Assembly: GCF_015024225.1 (NCBI RefSeq) | Contig: NZ_JACJGM010000008.1 | Location: forward strand, 62,001 to 126,000 | Length of the DNA stretch: 64,000 bases | Source: Nocardioides lijunqiniae | GTDB lineage: Bacteria > Actinomycetota > Actinomycetes > Propionibacteriales > Nocardioidaceae | Direction: 5' to 3' | Shown here: one piece after another, positions 40,579-49,489 of the stretch | How positions within the stretch are numbered: the first letter of the stretch is position 1 | Layout of the letters: every line of letters starts with the position of its first letter | The notes under the pieces: model-generated | The model's input: the letters and a program-made list of their open reading frames with translations, nothing else | Database searches by the model: none | Told to the model about the DNA's origin: nothing | Position numbers and translations under genes: made by a program

Positions 40579-41214
40579 TCAGGCGCGCCAGGTCGGCGCG
40601 ACCTCCCGGCGGTAGCGGCGTCCGAGCACGCGGGTGAGCACGAAGGTCACCGGCCGCGGCACGCTCTGCCGCAGGAACGCGCGGTGCTCGGGCTCCATTC
40701 CGTCCTGCAGCCACGCGAAGAACTCCCCCGCCACCCGCGGCGGCGCGGAGCGCAGCTTCTTCTCCGTCTCGTGCCACTCGGGGGTGTCCAGGTAGGGCAG
40801 GAGCACCGGCTCCAGGTCGTTCTCCTCGTGGGTGAGGTGCTGGTCGATCACCTCGCGGGCGTCGGCGACACGCACCCGCGCCATGGCGGCCCGCTCCGCG
40901 CTGGGGTCGCCCGCGAGGGCGTCGACGGCCGTGGTCACCGACGTCAGGGACTCGGCCATCGCGTGGTGCTCGGACTCCATCGCGGACAGCAGCCCCGCGT
41001 CGACACCGAACCCGGCCAGCATCGGCCAGATGTGGGTGTCCTCGCCGACGTGGTGGTGGTGCAGCTGATGTCGGAGCTCGCCGTAGGCACGCTGCAGGGC
41101 CGCCGCCCGGGCCGCGTCCCCCGCCGGGAAGTCCGCCAGCGCCGACTCCAACCGGTCGAGGTCGCGCCGCACGGCCGCGTGGATCACACGGTTCATGGTC
41201 ATCGTCGTGCCCAT
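40579..41214 (-). CDS. Hemerythrin HHE domain protein
   Basis: A 211-residue protein. The four-helix hemerythrin domain carries iron ligands in HHHHVGEDTHIW, ESEHHAM and HLTHEENDLEP. The C-terminal 70 residues form a separate basic region (RRYRREVAPTWRA). Such proteins bind di-iron and sense or react with oxygen, nitric oxide or peroxide. ATG 41214 is supported by TAGTGT 6 bases upstream; ATGs at residues 5 and 7 are alternatives. Its stop lies 6 bases from that of the peroxide-producing oxidase it converges with. Confidence 0.87.
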   Translation of the reverse strand: MGTTMTMNRVIHAAVRRDLDRLESALADFPAGDAARAAALQRAYGELRHQLHHHHVGEDTHIWPMLAGFGVDAGLLSAMESEHHAMAESLTSVTTAVDALAGDPSAERAAMARVRVADAREVIDQHLTHEENDLEPVLLPYLDTPEWHETEKKLRSAPPRVAGEFFAWLQDGMEPEHRAFLRQSVPRPVTFVLTRVLGRRYRREVAPTWRA

Positions 41215-41284
41215 CTGGGGACACTAGGGCTCGCTTCGCCGCCCCGCCAGCCCGGTTCAGACCTGCCTCGGCCACCTCCCCCGT

Positions 41285-42418
41285 TCACGTCTGGGCCAGG
41301 GCGGCGAGGCGCCAGCCGTCGTCGTCCTGCACCACCAGTCCGGTCCTGAGGAGGTAGGACAGGGCCGAGCGCACCTCGACGACCCCGAGCCCGGCGGTGC
41401 GGGCGACCGAGTCGGTGGGGGCGGCGTGAGCGACCGGCACCGCGTCGAGCACCTGCCGGTGCCGCGAGCTCAGCCGGTCGCGGGCCCGGGTCTCCCCGCG
41501 CGGCTCGGCGGCCAGGCCGGCTCCCGACTCCCCGACCATCTCGAGCACCTCCTGCCCGGACGTGACCAGGCTCGCCGCTCCCTGCCGCAGCAGGTGGTGC
41601 ACCCCCTGGGAGAGCGGGCTGGTCACCGGGCCGGGCACGCCGAGGACCAGCCGGTTGAGTCGAGCCGCCCAGCCGGCGGTGTTGAGCGCCCCGCTGCGCG
41701 CCGCCGCCTCCACCACGACCGTCCCTCGGGAGAGGGCCGCGATGAGCCGGTTGCGGGCGAGGAAGCGGATCCGCGTGGGCGCGCACCCCGGCGGCGCCTC
41801 GGACACGACCGCCCCGGTCGTGGCGATGTGCTCGATCAGCTGCTGGTGGGCGGCGGGGTAGACGCGGTCGGCGCCGCAGGCCAGGACCGCGACCGTCGGG
41901 GCGTCCATGGCGATCGCGCCGCGGTGGGCCGCCTGGTCGATCCCGAAAGCCGCCCCCGAGATGACGGGCCGACCCGAGCGCGCCGTCACCGCGGCCAGCT
42001 CGCCCGCGACCTGGGTGCCGTAGCCGGTGGCCGAGCGGGCGCCCACGATGGCCACCGAGCCGCGCAGCGAGTCGAGCCGGAGAGGGCCGCGCACCCAGAG
42101 CCCGATCGGCGGCCCGCCTCGTTCGTGCATCGTCCCGGCGAGGACGAGGTCGCCCACCTGGCCGGGCCACTCCTCGTCGGAGGGGATCACGAAGCGCAGC
42201 CCGAGCCGTCGCGCCCGGTCGAGCTCCCGCTCGGGGTCGCTGGAGGCCAGGCGGGCGGCGACGTCGGTGAGCATCCCGCCGGGGTCGCGCTCCCGCACCA
42301 GGAGCTCGTGCAGCCGGGGCGCGCCGAGCTCGGCGACGAGCCCGGTCAGGCGGGGGTCGCCCGGCTCGGCCAGCCGGCTCAGGGCGGCCCGGGCCAGCCG
42401 CTCGGCGTCGTCGCTCAT
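41285..42418 (-). CDS. dprA: DNA-processing protein DprA
   Basis: A 377-residue protein with the Rossmann-like DprA core: VAIVGARSATGYG, ISGAAFGIDQAAHRGA, and GTVVVEAAARSGALNTA. The C-terminal winged-helix DML1-like domain is about residues 310-375. DprA loads RecA on incoming single-stranded DNA in transformable bacteria; its role here is unknown because no other competence genes are in view. The start overlaps the yifB stop. Confidence 0.92.
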   Translation of the reverse strand: MSDDAERLARAALSRLAEPGDPRLTGLVAELGAPRLHELLVRERDPGGMLTDVAARLASSDPERELDRARRLGLRFVIPSDEEWPGQVGDLVLAGTMHERGGPPIGLWVRGPLRLDSLRGSVAIVGARSATGYGTQVAGELAAVTARSGRPVISGAAFGIDQAAHRGAIAMDAPTVAVLACGADRVYPAAHQQLIEHIATTGAVVSEAPPGCAPTRIRFLARNRLIAALSRGTVVVEAAARSGALNTAGWAARLNRLVLGVPGPVTSPLSQGVHHLLRQGAASLVTSGQEVLEMVGESGAGLAAEPRGETRARDRLSSRHRQVLDAVPVAHAAPTDSVARTAGLGVVEVRSALSYLLRTGLVVQDDDGWRLAALAQT

Positions 42419-44019
42419 CCCGCCCTCACCTCCAGCCGTCGGTGGGGCAACGGCTCGGCCGTCCGCAGGAGCAGCGCCGTCTGCACCTCCTCGACGCCGG
42501 GCGTCACCGCCTCACCGCTGCGGACGGCGGTCAGGTCGGCCACCGTCCACGCGACCCGGTGGACCCGGACGGCGCCGCGGCTGCTGAGCCGGCCGGAGAA
42601 CAGCTCGTCGTCGAGCAGGCGCTGCGCCTCGGGCTCGAGCGGCCAGGCCTCGCGCAGCACCGGCCCGGGCGCGTGGGCGTTGAGCCGCCAGCTGCGCTCG
42701 GCGTAGCGCTCGGCCTGGAGCAGGCGCGCGGCCGCGACGCGCGCCCGCACCACCGCCGACGGCTCGACGATCGCGAACCGGTCGGCCTGCTCGTGCGGGG
42801 CCACGGGCTCGACGTGGCGCACGATGTCGATCCGGTCGGCCAAGGGGCCGGTGATCTTGGCGCGGTAGTCGCGACGGACGCGCTCCGCGCACGTGCAGCG
42901 GTTGTTGCTCGCCCGGGGGTGGTACTCCCCACAGGGACAGGGGTTGCTGGCCAGCACGAGCATCCCGCGCGCGGGCAGCGTCACCAGCTCCTCGCGCCGC
43001 GCGATGGTGACGTCGCCGCTCTCGAGGGGCTGGCGCAGCGCCTCGATGACGTCGGCCCGGAACAGCGGGAACTCGTCGAGGAACAGGACCCCGCAGTGGG
43101 CCCGGCTGATCTCGCCGGGGCGGATGTGGCCGCTGCCGCCGCCGATCAGCGCCGCCTTGCTCGCGTCGTGGTGGGGAGCGGCGTAGGGCGCTGCGGTGAG
43201 GAGCCCGTCGCCCGGGTCGAGGGTGCCGGCGAGCGAGTGGATCGCCGTCAGCTCGAGGGCCTCCTCGGTCGTGAGCGGCGGCAGGATCGTCGGGATCCGC
43301 TCGGCGATACTGGTCTTGCCGCTGCCCTTGGGGCCCGAGAGCAGCAGGTGGTGGCCGCCCGCCGCGGCCACCTCGACGGCGTACTTGGCGTCGGCCATCC
43401 CCCGCAGGTCGGCCAGGTCGACCTCCTCGAGCCGCTCGGCGCCGCGCCACGCGAGCAGCTGGCTGCCGGACATCGGCGGCACGGGCGGCGCCTCGGGGAC
43501 GTCCTCGCCCTGGAGCTCCGCCACGACCTGGGCCAGCGAGCGCATCCCGAACACGTCCATGCCGGGGACCATGGAGGCCTCGCGGGCCAGCGGCTCGGGC
43601 ACGAACACCCGCGCGATCCCCCGCTCCGCGGCCGCCAGCACCATCGGCAGCACCCCCGGCACGCAGCGCAGCCCGCCGTCGAGGGTCAGCTCGCCGATGA
43701 AGCCGGTGGCCTGCAGCTGCGCGACCGGCAGCCGGCCGTCGGCCGCCACCACCGCGACCGCGATGGCCAGGTCGAAGTGGCTCCCGCGCTTGAGCAGGTC
43801 GGCGGGCGAGAGCAGGATCGTGATCCGCTTGGTGCTCGGCCAGCCGAGCTCGCTGTTGATCACCGCCATCCGGCACCGGTCGCGGGCCTCGCTCAGCGAG
43901 GCGTCGGGCCGCCCCACCAGGGTCGTGCCGACCTGTCCGGGCGACACGTCGGCCTGGACGTCGACGAGGTGCCCCATCGCGCCGTGCAGGGACACGGTGT
44001 GCGTGGTCGCGAACGGCAT
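42415..44019 (-). CDS. YifB-family Mg-chelatase-like AAA ATPase
   Basis: A 534-residue ComM/YifB protein. It has the N-terminal Lon-like ChlI domain (SLSEARDRCRMAVINSELGW), the Walker A motif SGPKGSGKTS, Walker B GVLFLDEFP and the C-terminal zinc-finger-like ASNPCPCGEYH...CTCAERVRRDY. Despite the name it has no known chlorophyll role. E. coli ComM is a helicase active in branch migration. The ATG overlaps the yraN stop as TGATG, and it is coupled to dprA downstream. Confidence 0.92.
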   Translation of the reverse strand: MPFATTHTVSLHGAMGHLVDVQADVSPGQVGTTLVGRPDASLSEARDRCRMAVINSELGWPSTKRITILLSPADLLKRGSHFDLAIAVAVVAADGRLPVAQLQATGFIGELTLDGGLRCVPGVLPMVLAAAERGIARVFVPEPLAREASMVPGMDVFGMRSLAQVVAELQGEDVPEAPPVPPMSGSQLLAWRGAERLEEVDLADLRGMADAKYAVEVAAAGGHHLLLSGPKGSGKTSIAERIPTILPPLTTEEALELTAIHSLAGTLDPGDGLLTAAPYAAPHHDASKAALIGGGSGHIRPGEISRAHCGVLFLDEFPLFRADVIEALRQPLESGDVTIARREELVTLPARGMLVLASNPCPCGEYHPRASNNRCTCAERVRRDYRAKITGPLADRIDIVRHVEPVAPHEQADRFAIVEPSAVVRARVAAARLLQAERYAERSWRLNAHAPGPVLREAWPLEPEAQRLLDDELFSGRLSSRGAVRVHRVAWTVADLTAVRSGEAVTPGVEEVQTALLLRTAEPLPHRRLEVRAG

Positions 44020-44387
44020 CAGCCGATCCCCCGCACGTGCTCGACGAGCGCCGCCCCGCGCGGCGGCCGCAGCACCGCGACCAGGTCGATGCGGGTCTCC
44101 GGCGGCCGCACCCCGTGGTCGTCGGCCCACCGCTGCGCCAACCGGTGCAGCCGGTCGAGCTTGGCCCGCGAGATCGCCTCGTGCGGCGAGCCGCACACGT
44201 CGCTGGTGCGGGTCTTGACCTCGCACACCACCAGCACCGCGCCCTCCCGCAGCACCAGGTCGACCTCGCCCTCCTCGCACCGCCAGTTGCGGTCGAGCAG
44301 GCTCAACCCCGCCGCGACCAGGTGACGCGCGGCCACCGTCTCTCCGTAGGCACCCAGGGCCTGCTTGCTCGCTGCTGTCGTCGTCAT
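44019..44387 (-). CDS. YraN/UPF0102 family nuclease-like protein
   Basis: A 122-residue protein with a PD-(D/E)XK-like fold: GAYGETVAARHL, then WRCEEGEVDLVLREGAVLVVCEVKTR, which contains the E-x-D and E-V-K metal-site residues. GAGGAGG 6 bases before ATG 44387 decides this start. It is the first gene of the yraN-yifB-dprA group and is probably a Holliday-junction-type resolvase-like protein, though its activity is not established. Confidence 0.9.
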   Translation of the reverse strand: MTTTAASKQALGAYGETVAARHLVAAGLSLLDRNWRCEEGEVDLVLREGAVLVVCEVKTRTSDVCGSPHEAISRAKLDRLHRLAQRWADDHGVRPPETRIDLVAVLRPPRGAALVEHVRGIG

Positions 44388-44546
44388 CGCCGACCTCCTC
44401 GCAGGACAGCCTCGACCGGAGGCAGGACAGTCGGCCCCCGCGCGCTCGGGCCCTGGGGACGAACCCCACGGCAGGACCCGGCTGTGGACGGAAGGTGGCC
44501 CGGACGGGGTCTTCCCGGATCGGCGAGCGGCCGTCATCCTGGCCAG

Positions 44547-45026
44547 ATGAGCGGAAGCAGTCCCTGGCAGGAGGTGCCGTTCCTCGAGCGCCCCCCCGAC
44601 GCCGCCGCGCACGGGGAGGCCTGGCACGAGGTGGACGAGTACGGCCTCGCCGTCCTCGCGCTCTGGTGCCTGCGCCGCGACCGGGCCGCGAGCTCACCGG
44701 CCGGGGACCCGCCGCTGGCGCGGGTCACGCGGGAGCAGTCGGGGACGCAGGACACCTGGACCCGACCCCGCACACCGCAGGAGCAGGCGGACGTCGACGA
44801 CGACCTGGACCACCTGCTCGCCGACGCCGGCGTGCCTGCCCGGCCGCGCGGCAGGCGCTGGTACCTGCGGCTGCCTCCAGGGCAGGGGCTCGAGGAGTCG
44901 GTCCGCGAGTGGTGGTGGGAGATCAACCAGCGGCTCGAGGGCACGGACCAGACGCCGGCCGACGAGCTCGGTGTCCTCGAGGAGATCCTCGCCCGGGAGG
45001 GCCTGCGGAGCCCGCGGAGCGGCTAG
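44547..45026 (+). CDS. Hypothetical protein
   Basis: A 159-residue soluble protein with no recognised family. It is rich in Trp (REWWWEINQRLEG near the C-terminus) and Arg, with predicted short helices. CATCCT stands 6 bases before ATG, suggesting leaderless expression. It converges on the DUF2469 gene, with which it overlaps by four bases at the 3' ends. The upstream 159-base gap to yraN contains two copies of GCAGGACAG. Confidence 0.65.
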   Translation: MSGSSPWQEVPFLERPPDAAAHGEAWHEVDEYGLAVLALWCLRRDRAASSPAGDPPLARVTREQSGTQDTWTRPRTPQEQADVDDDLDHLLADAGVPARPRGRRWYLRLPPGQGLEESVREWWWEINQRLEGTDQTPADELGVLEEILAREGLRSPRSG

Positions 45027-45331
45027 CCCTTGGGCGGGTCGATCTCCGAGGTGTTGAGCTCCTCGACGTTCACGTCCTTGAAGGTCAGGACCTTGACGTT
45101 CTTGGCGAAGCGGGCCGGGCGGTACATGTCCCAGACCCACGCGTCGGTCATCGAGACCTCGAAGAAGACGTCACCGGCCTCGGTGCGGGCCTTCACGTCG
45201 ACCTGGTTGCACAGGTAGAAGCGGCGGTCGGTCTCGACGACGTACTTGAAGATGCCGACGACGTCGCGGTACTCGCGGTAGAGGGTGAGCTCCTGCTCGG
45301 TCTCGTACTTCTCGAGCTCCTCGGCGCTCAT
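45023..45331 (-). CDS. DUF2469 family protein
   Basis: A 102-residue protein almost universal in Actinobacteria. It begins SAEELEKYETEQELTLYREY and contains FYLCNQVDVK and DAWVWDMYRPARF. It is always found near rnhB and lepB. Function is unknown. AGGAG 5 bases before ATG supports the start. Confidence 0.93.
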   Translation of the reverse strand: MSAEELEKYETEQELTLYREYRDVVGIFKYVVETDRRFYLCNQVDVKARTEAGDVFFEVSMTDAWVWDMYRPARFAKNVKVLTFKDVNVEELNTSEIDPPKG

Positions 45332-45400
45332 CTGCACTCCTGCGGGTCGTCGTCGGGTCGCGCGCGGTCCGGATGCCCACCGCACTGGCATCGTAGACGT

Positions 45401-46177
45401 GTGGCCACAGCCGGGAGCGACGGGACGCGGTCGACACCGCAGGAGATCGTCGACCAGGGGCCGCCGCTGCCGACGCGGCAGATCATGCACCAGTGGTGGC
45501 GCGACATCACGTTCCTGCACTGGAGGGCCGATCCGGCCGTCGTGGCGCCGCTGATGCCGCCGGGCGTGCGCCCGGACGTGCACGACGGCAGCACCTGGGT
45601 GGGGCTGATCCCGTTCCGCATGGTCGGGGCCGGACTGGGCGACACCCGGGCGGTGCCGTGGCTGGGCGACTTCCTCGAGACCAACGTCCGGCTGTACGGC
45701 GTCGACGACGCCGGGCGTCGCGGCGTGGTGTTCGCCTCGCTCGAGGCGGAGCGGGCCGTGGTGTCGGCGGCCGCCGTCGCGTCGTTCGGGGTGCCCTACA
45801 AGTGGGCTCGGATGTCGGGGACCCCCCTGCTCGCGGGCGACCCGACGGGCGCCTGGGTGTCCTACGAGTCGCGCCGGCGCACCGGACGTCGGCCGCGCAC
45901 CCGCATCGAGGTCGTGGTGGGCGAGCCGGTGGCGGAGCCGACCGGGCTGCACCTCTTCCTGACCGCCCGGTTCGGGCTGCACACCCGTGCGCTCGGGCGC
46001 ACCTGGTGGGTGCCCAACACCCACGGGCCGTGGCCCCTGCACCAGGCACGGCTGACCCACCTCGACGACCAGCTCGTCGCCGACGCCGGGCTGCCGGGCC
46101 TCACCGACGGACCGCCCGACTCGGTGCTGTTCTCACCCGGCGTGCGCACGACCTTCGGGCTGCCCCAGCGGATCTGA
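45401..46177 (+). CDS. DUF2071 (YqjF-like) family protein
   Basis: A 258-residue protein of the DUF2071/acetoacetate-decarboxylase-like superfamily. It has MHQWWRDITFLHW, VGLIPFRM, FLETNVRLYGVD and FGVPYKWARM. Function is unknown; the fold resembles lipocalin-like ligand-binding barrels. CATCGT 6 bases before the GTG suggests a leaderless start. Its last 45 bases overlap the convergent RNase HII gene, and this gene interrupts the usual DUF2469-rnhB order. Confidence 0.85.
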   Translation: MATAGSDGTRSTPQEIVDQGPPLPTRQIMHQWWRDITFLHWRADPAVVAPLMPPGVRPDVHDGSTWVGLIPFRMVGAGLGDTRAVPWLGDFLETNVRLYGVDDAGRRGVVFASLEAERAVVSAAAVASFGVPYKWARMSGTPLLAGDPTGAWVSYESRRRTGRRPRTRIEVVVGEPVAEPTGLHLFLTARFGLHTRALGRTWWVPNTHGPWPLHQARLTHLDDQLVADAGLPGLTDGPPDSVLFSPGVRTTFGLPQRI

Positions 46178-46852
46178 GAGGGGCTCCCCGAGGGCCGGCT
46201 CCAGGCCGGCCGCTCGCCGTACGTTGACGAAGCGCATCCGGTGGACCGGCGAGGGGCCGTGCTCCTCCAGGGCCGCGGAGTGCACCTCGGTGATGTAGCC
46301 CTTGTGGGTCTTGAAGTCGTAGGCCGGCCACTCGCGGTCGAGCTCGGTCATCAGCCGGTCGCGGGTCACCTTGGCCAGCACCGACGCCGCCGCGATGCAG
46401 GCCGCGACCTGGTCGCCCTTCCAGACCGCCAGGCCCGGCACGCCGAGTCCGTCGACGGGGAACCCGTCGGTCAGGACGTACGCCGGCGGCAGGTCCAGCA
46501 GCGCCACGGCCCGGCGCAGCGCCTCGACGTTCGCGACGTGCATGCCGAGCCGGTCGCACTCCTCGTGGCTGACCACGACGACCGCCCACGCGGACGCGCG
46601 ACGTACGACCTGCTCGTAGCAGCGCTCGCGAGCCTTCTCGGTGAGCAGCTTGGAGTCGGCAAGGCCCGGGATGATGCCGGCCTTGCCGGCGGGCAGGATC
46701 GCCGCGCCGGCCACCAGCGGGCCCGCGCAGGCGCCACGACCGGCCTCGTCGACGCCCGCGATGGGCTCGATCCCGTGGCGGCGCAGCGCCCGCTCGTAGC
46801 CGTAGAGACCGGCGTCGCGACGGACCGTCAGGCCCCGTGGCAGCTGGCTCAC
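46133..46852 (-). CDS. rnhB: Ribonuclease HII
   Basis: A 239-residue enzyme that removes RNA from RNA/DNA hybrids. The active-site DE is in AGVDEAGRGACAGP, further acidic residues in LADSKLLTEKARE and YVLTDGFPVDGL, and the GKGR-like loop in KTHKGYITEVH. The start is GTG, 4 bases after lepB. The last residues form an extension that runs over the end of the opposing DUF2071 gene. Confidence 0.95.
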   Translation of the reverse strand: MSQLPRGLTVRRDAGLYGYERALRRHGIEPIAGVDEAGRGACAGPLVAGAAILPAGKAGIIPGLADSKLLTEKARERCYEQVVRRASAWAVVVVSHEECDRLGMHVANVEALRRAVALLDLPPAYVLTDGFPVDGLGVPGLAVWKGDQVAACIAAASVLAKVTRDRLMTELDREWPAYDFKTHKGYITEVHSAALEEHGPSPVHRMRFVNVRRAAGLEPALGEPLSDPLGQPEGRAHAG

Positions 46853-46856
46853 GACG

Positions 46857-47696
46857 TCACTTCGTCGACGTGGTGGGCGCCGGGACGTCGGAGAAGGTCT
46901 CGGGCCGGTCGAGCCAGTCGAAGCGGTCGCGCGGCCACGCGAGCACGAAGACCTTGCCGACCACGAGGTCGGCGTCGACGTAGGGGTTGAGGGTGCAGTC
47001 GGTCATGCTGGCGGTGCACAGGTGGGCCGAGGAGTCGCTGGAGTGGTTGCGGTTGTCGCCCATCACGAACAGCTGCCCCTCGGGGATCGGGCCGACCTTC
47101 CAGTCGCACCCCGGCATGGGGCCGCGGCACTCGACGCCCTGCTCGGCCTGGACGTAGTCGTCCTCCTCGAGCGGCTTGCCGTTGAGCAGCAGCCGACCCT
47201 CGTCGTCGCAGCACTCGAGGGTGTCGCCGGCGACGCCGATGACCCGCTTCACGAGGTGGCCGCCGGAGGGGTACAGGCCGATCTTCTCCATGGCCTTGCC
47301 GACGACGTTGGTCGGGCCGGCGCTGTCGGCGGCGTCGAGCCAGCCGCCCGGATCCTCGAAGACGACGACGTCGCCGCGCGACGGGGAGCCTCCGAACCAG
47401 TAGGAGACCTTCTGGACCAGGATCCGGTCGTTCTCGACCAGGCCGGGCTCCATCGACTCCGACGGGATGTAGAACGCCTGGACGAACAGCGCCTTGATGA
47501 CGATCGCGAGCACCACCGCGACGCCCAGCAGCAGGATGGTCTCCTGCCAGATGGGGAGCCGGCGACGGCGCTCGGGAGCCTCGGCGTCGCCGTGCGCGTC
47601 GTCGGCCTCGGAGAGGTCGTTCTCGCGCACGGCGACGCCATCGGTCCGGTCGTCGGGCCCGTCGAGGTCGAGGGGCTCGTCCCGGTCGTGGCTCAC
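46857..47696 (-). CDS. lepB: Signal peptidase I
   Basis: A 279-residue membrane protease. An acidic cytoplasmic N-terminus (residues 1-46) precedes one membrane segment (about 51-73). The catalytic Ser is in PSESMEP (S81) and the Lys base in LVKRVIG (K150); box E is FVMGDNRNHSSDS. It cleaves Sec signal peptides at the outer face. TAGACT 6 bases before GTG 47696 suggests leaderless expression separate from rplS. Confidence 0.95.
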   Translation of the reverse strand: MSHDRDEPLDLDGPDDRTDGVAVRENDLSEADDAHGDAEAPERRRRLPIWQETILLLGVAVVLAIVIKALFVQAFYIPSESMEPGLVENDRILVQKVSYWFGGSPSRGDVVVFEDPGGWLDAADSAGPTNVVGKAMEKIGLYPSGGHLVKRVIGVAGDTLECCDDEGRLLLNGKPLEEDDYVQAEQGVECRGPMPGCDWKVGPIPEGQLFVMGDNRNHSSDSSAHLCTASMTDCTLNPYVDADLVVGKVFVLAWPRDRFDWLDRPETFSDVPAPTTSTK

Positions 47697-47735
47697 GCGC
47701 AGAGTCTAGAGAGGAGTTCCGAGAGGAACGCCGGC

Positions 47736-48086
47736 TCAGACGTCGCGGCGCTCCTTGATCTTGGCGGCCTTGCCGCGCAGGTTGCGCAGGTAGTAGAGCT
47801 TCGCGCGACGCACGTCACCGCGGGTGACGACCTCGACCTCCTCGAAGATCGGGGAGTGCAGCGGGAAGGTGCGCTCGACGCCGACGCCGAAGGAGACCTT
47901 GCGGACGGTGAAGGTGCGGCCGATGCCGGAGCCCTGGACGCGGATGACGACGCCCTGGAAGATCTGGACACGCGAGCGGCTGCCCTCGACGACCTTGACG
48001 TGGACCTTGATGGTGTCGCCGGCCCGGAAGGCGGGGACGTCGTCGCGCTTGCTGGCGTTGGCCAGGTCGGTGATGAGGTTGGTCAT
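47736..48086 (-). CDS. rplS: 50S ribosomal protein L19
   Basis: A 116-residue protein of family length. It shows [36 protein letters not shown] and [22 protein letters not shown] 48086 is chosen because AGGAG lies 5 bases before it. Its promoter (48252-48286) closely matches that of rpsP. Bases 48087-48251 are the untranslated leader; no known riboregulator is recognised. Confidence 0.97.
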   Translation of the reverse strand: MTNLITDLANASKRDDVPAFRAGDTIKVHVKVVEGSRSRVQIFQGVVIRVQGSGIGRTFTVRKVSFGVGVERTFPLHSPIFEEVEVVTRGDVRRAKLYYLRNLRGKAAKIKERRDV

Positions 48087-48251
48087 GATTCTCCTCGCGA
48101 GTGCCACAGGTCAGCCGCGGTATCGGATGGGTCGAACGGTGTGGTCAAGCCGTGCTGGCCGGCGGCGCGAGGCTCCCCCTGTGGCAGGAGCCCGACGCGG
48201 TCCCTCCGGGTGTGCTTCGGAGCGGACCTTCGGCCGACTTGGACCGAGGGT

Positions 48252-48286
48252 CGAGTCTGCCACAACGCCGGCCCGCGCTGGAAATC
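48252..48286 (-). promoter_or_regulatory. rplS promoter, twin of the rpsP promoter
   Basis: On the minus strand GATTTCC is followed after 17 bases by TGGCAGACTCG, an extended -10 (CAGACT). The rpsP promoter has the same two blocks at the same spacing with only one base different. It would produce a leader of roughly 160 bases. Confidence 0.65.
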
Positions 48287-48319
48287 GGCCGGCCCTCACC
48301 GCAGCCCCCACCGGAGCCC

Positions 48320-49489
48320 TCAGCGCGGCCGCGGCCGTGGCTTGGTGAGCACCACCGCGAGCGGGGGCGCGGGGAGGTCGGTCCGCAGCCGGAACCCGGC
48401 CTTCTTGTACATCCGCAGGTTGACGGTGCTGCGGGCCCCGGTGAACAGCACGTACGACGTCGCCTCGGCCGGCGCGACCGCCTGGATGTGCTCCAGCAGC
48501 ACCCGCCCGAGGCCGCGGCCCTGCAGGTCCGGAGCGACCATGACCCGCCCGATGTCCCAGGCGGCGCCCTCCATCCTCCCGCGCACGGCACCGACGAGGC
48601 GACCGCCCACGCGGACCACGAAGGTCGTCCACTCGGCGATGCCCGACACGACGTCGTCGTAGGACTCGTGCAGCGCCGGGATGCCGCTCACGCTCTCGTT
48701 GGCGACCGCCTCCTGCAGCCAGCAGGCGCGCTGCAGGGTCAGCAGCTCCCCCGCGTCGCCGCGGGTGGCCGGGACGATCTCCCACTCCCCCACGACCGTG
48801 CTCGGGCTGAGCAGGTCGGGCCGGCGCTGCGCCGTACGCCGCTCCGCCTGGTCCCGCCGCCAGCGGGCGATGCGCCCGTGGTCGCCGGACAGCAGGACGT
48901 CGGGGACGTCGAGGCCGCGCCAGGAGACGGGCTTGGTGTAGACGGGGTACTCCAGCAGGCCGTCCTCGTGGGACTCCTCGGTGAGCGACGCGGCGTTGCC
49001 CATGAAGCCCGGAAGCAGCCGCACCACCGCCTCGGTCACGGCCAGCGCGGCCACCTCGCCGCCGTTGAGGACGTAGTCGCCGACGGAGACCTCGCGCACC
49101 TCGACCCGGGTGGCGGCGTGGTCGAGCACCCGCTGGTCGATGCCCTCGTAGCGCCCGCACGCGAAGACCAAGCGCTCGCGTGTCGCGAGCTCGCGCGCCA
49201 CCGCCTGGGTGAAGGGCGCGCCGGAGGGCGTGAGCACGACGAGCGTGACGCCGTCCGACCCGTCAAGGTCGAGAGCGTCGAGCGCCTCTCCCCAGGGCTC
49301 GGGCTTCATCACCATGCCGGCCCCGCCACCGTAGGGGGTGTCGTCGACGGTGTGGTGACGATCGTGCGCCCACTGCCGGAGGTCGTGGACGTGCACGTCG
49401 AGCAGGCCGCTGTCGCGTGCCTTGCCGGGCAGCGAGAGCGCCAGCGGGGCGAAGTAGTCGGGGAAGATCGTGAGGTAGTCGAGCCTCAC
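48320..49489 (-). CDS. trmD: tRNA (guanine37-N1)-methyltransferase TrmD fused to GNAT acetyltransferase
   Basis: A 389-residue fusion. Residues 1 to about 232 are a complete TrmD SPOUT methyltransferase: [33 protein letters not shown], and the knot [17 protein letters not shown]. From about residue 237 a GNAT domain follows, with the acetyl-CoA loop in [18 protein letters not shown]. The linker [20 protein letters not shown] joins them with no stop or frameshift. TrmD protects reading frame by methylating G37; the acetyl acceptor is unknown. The GTG overlaps the rimM stop as GTGA. Confidence 0.93.
   Translation of the reverse strand: MRLDYLTIFPDYFAPLALSLPGKARDSGLLDVHVHDLRQWAHDRHHTVDDTPYGGGAGMVMKPEPWGEALDALDLDGSDGVTLVVLTPSGAPFTQAVARELATRERLVFACGRYEGIDQRVLDHAATRVEVREVSVGDYVLNGGEVAALAVTEAVVRLLPGFMGNAASLTEESHEDGLLEYPVYTKPVSWRGLDVPDVLLSGDHGRIARWRRDQAERRTAQRRPDLLSPSTVVGEWEIVPATRGDAGELLTLQRACWLQEAVANESVSGIPALHESYDDVVSGIAEWTTFVVRVGGRLVGAVRGRMEGAAWDIGRVMVAPDLQGRGLGRVLLEHIQAVAPAEATSYVLFTGARSTVNLRMYKKAGFRLRTDLPAPPLAVVLTKPRPRPR

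Noticed and set aside
42415-44019. Magnesium chelatase for chlorophyll or cobalamin synthesis
   Set aside because: The Lon-like N-terminus, C-terminal Cys motif and yraN-dprA context identify YifB/ComM; no tetrapyrrole genes are linked.
48087-48319. A known riboswitch or L19 leader RNA upstream of rplS
   Set aside because: I could not recognise a conserved fold; the region holds the promoter and GC-rich sequence only. A covariance-model search would be needed.
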